From assembly GCA_011634665.1 (NCBI GenBank), contig WAEK01000003.1:1430001-1494000 (forward strand): a stretch of 64,000 nt of DNA. The letters run 5' to 3'. The notes beneath the pieces were generated by a model, which saw only the letters and a list, made by a program, of their open reading frames with translations, was not told the DNA's origin and searched no databases. The stretch is from Mortierella sp. BCC40632. Lineage: Eukaryota; Mortierellomycota; Mortierellomycetes; Mortierellales; Mortierellaceae. Position 1 is the stretch's first letter. The number at the start of each line of letters is the position of its first letter. The translations under genes were made by a program, and so were the position numbers. Shown here piece by piece: positions 60,371-64,000 of this stretch.

Positions 60371-60828
60371 CATAGAACAGATAAAGAAATAGTCTTTATT
60401 ACCTCTGCAAACCTTGAGATCTCTTAGTCCCTTAAGAGCATCCGGACACGCCGAGGATGAAGTCTCTCAGTAACAGGTCTTGTCATTTGAAAAAAAAAAA
60501 AATCGAGTCATTAAACAGATATGGAGCAAGTGGTTCAGACTCGTGCATTCCGATAAACTGTGGACTCTGTAACTTTGTCTTTATTGAAGTCTCTGTGGAG
60601 TTCTAGGATCGCGATCCGCCTTTCTACTGAGGCTCCAATTGATTACATATTCTGGTGGACTGCAGTCACTGCTCTCTCCCAACAGTGCTGTCAATGCATT
60701 TCTCCCTGAATCTTATTTCCCATAAAGCTATAAAGTTGACGAGAGTGTGTCGAATGCATAAAGGAGTTCCTCAAATGCTACTGAGCCAGCTCGCAATTAC
60801 TCTTTCTCTCATTCACTCCATTTAGCAA
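60371..60828. other. Spacer and conserved F-box/LRR 5' flank before the 60.8 kb pseudogene
   Basis: It carries the family 5' flank from about 60,680 (AACAGTGCTGTCAATGC) to the ATG. The upstream part resembles 2,900-3,110, so flank and gene were duplicated together. Confidence 0.6.
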
Positions 60829-63800
60829 ATGAGCAACCACATTTCTCACATGGCCAACAACTCAGGTTTGTCAAAGCACCCTCCAGTCACCAAACACTTG
60901 GACTCCTCTCCACCAAACAAGTATATTGAACTGATCTCTCTCTCTCTCTCTCTCTCTCTCTAGAAGGCTCTCTGCAACAGAGACTCCCCAATGAGTGCCT
61001 ATTGATTGTTATTCAGCTGTTCAAGTTCGATTTCCCTGGACTCTACAACCTCCTGACTGTGAGCCGCTTCTTCTTCGAGGAGGCCGTGAAGTTGATGCTG
61101 AGTCATAGCTTTAGAGAGTGGCCCTCTCAGTCATTCAAAAGCAGGACTGGGGTGGATCATAGGATGGAGCGCCTTATGGCACTTGTCCTTCGCTCAGCTT
61201 TGCAGTACGAGTGGTTGAAACGGAAAGGACTTCTCGATTTGAAGGGACAGCAGGGGTGCCAGGACGCTCACGAAAAGGACAGAGCGTCATTGGATACTCA
61301 GAGTCCTCCTCCCACAGGCTCGACTTCAAGTTGGCATCAGTCCTTGCAGAGTCACCTTCATGGGACAGACTATTTCGAAGATCTCGACTCAATCATAGGC
61401 GAGCATGGACTAACGCTCACCTATTCGACTACAAACCTCAAAGAGTCATACTCTCAGCTGACTACAGTCGATTACTCGGCTTTCCTTTCGTCATTTTCAA
61501 CTGGAGCCAATCTCAATCTCAACTCATTAGCAAAGCAACAACGATCAGAGGGTGAAAAGGAATTCAAAGACAAAATGATATCCAAGGATCTTACCAGGTT
61601 TCTACTCCAGCACAGTTGTCAACAGATCACCCACCTTGGAATCAACATATACGAATCGACTAACTACCTCCAGTTTATGACCATAATGCCAAAGCTCCAG
61701 ACTCTGTGGATCGACATACCGGGGCCTCTTATCGATTACCCTATATCTGTATTTGATGCTGTTCAACTCATTCGTCTGAACCAAGAAGCCTTTCCGTCTA
61801 AACGTCGGCTAGATCTTAAATTTTTGCCAGAATCACATGTCTGTCCTCCTAGATATAATTTGAGAAGTGAAAGGCTAACGGAGTGGTTGGAGAGTCGTCA
61901 GAGATGGAGGACCATGTACCATCCACAAATATTGCTATACGAGGCTGTGGGTCGTCCAAACTCGATGGATGTGACCCTCTTGCCTTGGTTCTACGAGGCT
62001 TCACATTCCATCGGAACCGAAAATCTTATATCACTGGTGGATAAAGATCATAGTCGATGGGAAGCTGGAGAGGGTCAAGCAATGGAGGCGTTCTTTCGGC
62101 GTTGTACCGAGCTCCGAAGTCTTGACATCATCATTGGACACCACTCTCTGTTTCAATGGGTCAATACCTCCTCGGCCACTGTTGGGCATTCAGATATATC
62201 TCTGATGTCGATGAGCATGTAGCGACCACTTTCCAAGCTTTCGAACATAAAATTAGAGTCGGATCGTAGCCACCGGGTACTTATAATGCCACTCAATGAT
62301 CTTGTTGAGGCGAGTGGCGAGAATCTCGAAACTATCCATGTCTCGCAGAGCTATTCCTGGAGATACACTCCGAGGGTCTTTAATTCTGAGTTTCTCTTGG
62401 GAACCTCTCAAGAAGTACAAGCTATCCCAAGATCGACCACCATTGGTATTGACTGGTATCTTCCAAGGGTGCGCAAAATCTATCTTTCGTTTTCAGGGGT
62501 AGTTTCAATTGGACCGTTCGATCAGTGTCCGTTGCTCGAGAGTCTTACGATCCGATGCAATGTGAGGACGATAGTACGGGCGAACATCAGAAGTCCAGTT
62601 GAGGCATTACAACAGTCAACCTACGAGAAGTCATTAGTGCCATTGCCAATTTGGAAACTCCACAAACTGAAAATGCTGCATCTGTCAGGCATGCCTGCTG
62701 TTCAGTTTGATTTCGAGTCTATCAAGTACATGAAAAGTCTAAAGTCGTTGTCATTGCGTGTGAAAGCTCCAGGATGGTCCTCTTGTTTCGCAAACATGTA
62801 CATGAGGCCGTGTCCTAACGATATACAGTCGGTCCTCGTAAGTAATGGTGTTGATGTGTCTGGTTTCTCTTACCATTGTACTTTTGTCCGCATCCTCATT
62901 TACTCGTGGCTCTTACTCAACTATAGTGCAAGAAAAGTGACACATCTCCTTGCTTGGACTCAACCTCCAGATTCTACCCCTGGCACTGGTCTTCAGAGTC
63001 ACTGGCTAAGATTACAATTGCAGGTCCCGCAGCAGTGATGTTTCACCTTGAACAGTTCACGCTGTTTCCATCTCTGAAAATTCTATCTCTTGAGGCCACT
63101 GAGAACGTCTGATCATTTCTAAGTACACAAGAAGAGGCTCTTGCACAAATCTACTCTTGTCAGACCCTAGTTCCACGAGAATCATCCTCGAATCTCAATC
63201 AAATAATGGTTCGGCTGTCACCATCTTTGTCCATGCAGTCGGTGGAGTCCCAGCCAACACAGCCAACACAGCCAACACAGCCAACACAGTCAAATCAGAT
63301 CTCTGGTGAATCCACAACATTTTCGAGGATCCAGGAAGGTGGTTGTGGTGATTCTATTTCATCTGATCAACCAACGCTTCCTCCTCGATCTCCGTATTGG
63401 AGGAGCAAACTTTGTTCGCTTGAATTCCTGGGTGGATGGAGTCCTGTCGATCCTCACGTCTGGATCCAGATATTGACAATATATGCACCTCACCTCAAGA
63501 CACTTTACGGATTTCGGAATCTGGACGCCTCAGTTCAAGTAAAGGATATAGAAGAGGCATGCAAGATTCGGAAGAAATTGATGTTGGAGATCCAGGACAA
63601 ATGCAAGAATGAAGTTAGGGACAGAGTTAGTGAGTCGCAGTCGAGTGATATTCATAACCTTGATGAGGAAGTAGGAACTGGTCTACAAACGACATTCCAT
63701 GAAGCGTACTCACTCGCATGCTCTTTGGAAGAGCTGGGACTAGCAGTTATAATGAATGGAAATGACAGAAATGAGTACCAAATCAGACCGGGTAACCGCG

Positions 63801-63850
63801 CGTACATGTTTGAAAAACACTCCATCGTCCTGGTTCCTATTGAGTTATGA
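60829..63850 (+). pseudogene. F-box-like leucine-rich repeat protein, paralog 6, two nonsense codons
   Basis: The family exon structure is intact: 60829-60865, 60964-62837 and 62927-63850, summing to 945 codons with good splice sites. The leader is MSNHISHMANNS and the F-box-like motif reads QQRLPNECLLIVIQLFKFD. Two in-frame nonsense codons break it: TAG at 62,220-62,222, where paralogs read MNLHRPL, and TGA at 63,110-63,112, where paralog 2 has TGT (Cys). There is no frameshift, so inactivation is recent or the gene is read as a truncated product. Exon 3 carries four CCAACACAG units (QPT repeats, about 63,252-63,290). Its last ~370 nt are nearly identical to paralog 1. Confidence 0.85.
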
Positions 63851-64000
63851 GACAGTCCTTCATGCCACCTTTGATAGGAGAGAGTAAATTGAAAGCAACT
63901 ACGAACATGTAGAAGGAAGAGTCTCTCAATGGCCTTTTTGGCCTTGGGCTATTTTTTGACACAAGAAGTAAAAGATCTTGAGGTTCTGACCAGGATTGGA
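63851..64000. other. 3' flank of the F-box/LRR pseudogene
   Basis: Homologous to the 3' flanks of paralogs 1 and 2 (6,303 and 10,124 onward), which suggests the tandem pattern continues beyond the window. Confidence 0.6.

Noticed and set aside
1..64000. tRNA and rRNA genes
   Set aside because: Reading by eye showed no convincing tRNA cloverleaf boxes or rRNA segments. A covariance-model scan would be needed to exclude them.

Overview
This window is eukaryotic, most probably from a Mortierellomycotina-type early-diverging fungus. That assignment is inferred from short GT-AG introns of about 85-200 nt, glutamine-rich proteins, an expanded F-box/leucine-rich family with a leader like those seen in Mortierella-type genomes, and a fungal UFO1-type F-box/WD/UIM protein. 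It has not been confirmed by any search.

Layout. (1) 1-20,000: a cluster on the + strand. It holds the 3' part of a repeated element (copy 1, 1-2,690), three tandem F-box/LRR paralogs (3,283-6,302; 7,132-10,123; 10,810-13,840) and a complete element (copy 2, 14,690-19,850). (2) 20,000-44,000: a block that looks like ordinary single-copy housekeeping DNA. It holds a MAPK-phosphatase-like gene (-), a mitochondrial-type DEAD-box helicase (+), a PPR protein (-), a seven-exon UFO1-like F-box/WD40/UIM gene (-) and a Ser/Thr/Pro-rich single-pass membrane protein with polyQ (-). (3) 45,000-64,000: the cluster resumes with a diverged F-box/LRR gene (45,103-47,933), a decayed relic (48,330-49,060), a dead pogo/jerky-type transposase (49,424-50,926, -), an intact F-box/LRR gene (51,271-54,283), element copy 3 (54,730-59,900) and an F-box/LRR pseudogene with two nonsense codons (60,829-63,850).

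Gene models. The close F-box/LRR paralogs share a three-exon structure. A 37-nt first exon encodes a leader starting MSNHIS or a near variant. A long second exon carries the F-box-like motif and LRRs. A third exon follows a phase-0 intron. Summed exon lengths are divisible by three in every copy, including the pseudogene. The genes share blocks of near-identity in a patchwork, which indicates recurrent gene conversion.

Most unusual content. The repeated element carries a two-exon gene, intact only in copy 3, for a protein I do not recognise. It has a polyQ region, a polyP tract, four copies of a ~50-residue module, a bipartite NLS-like stretch and an acidic tail. Upstream of it lies the promoter plus leader exon of the F-box/LRR family, and downstream lies a decayed F-box/LRR third exon. 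The element therefore sits inside the shell of an F-box/LRR gene and appears to have been duplicated with it.
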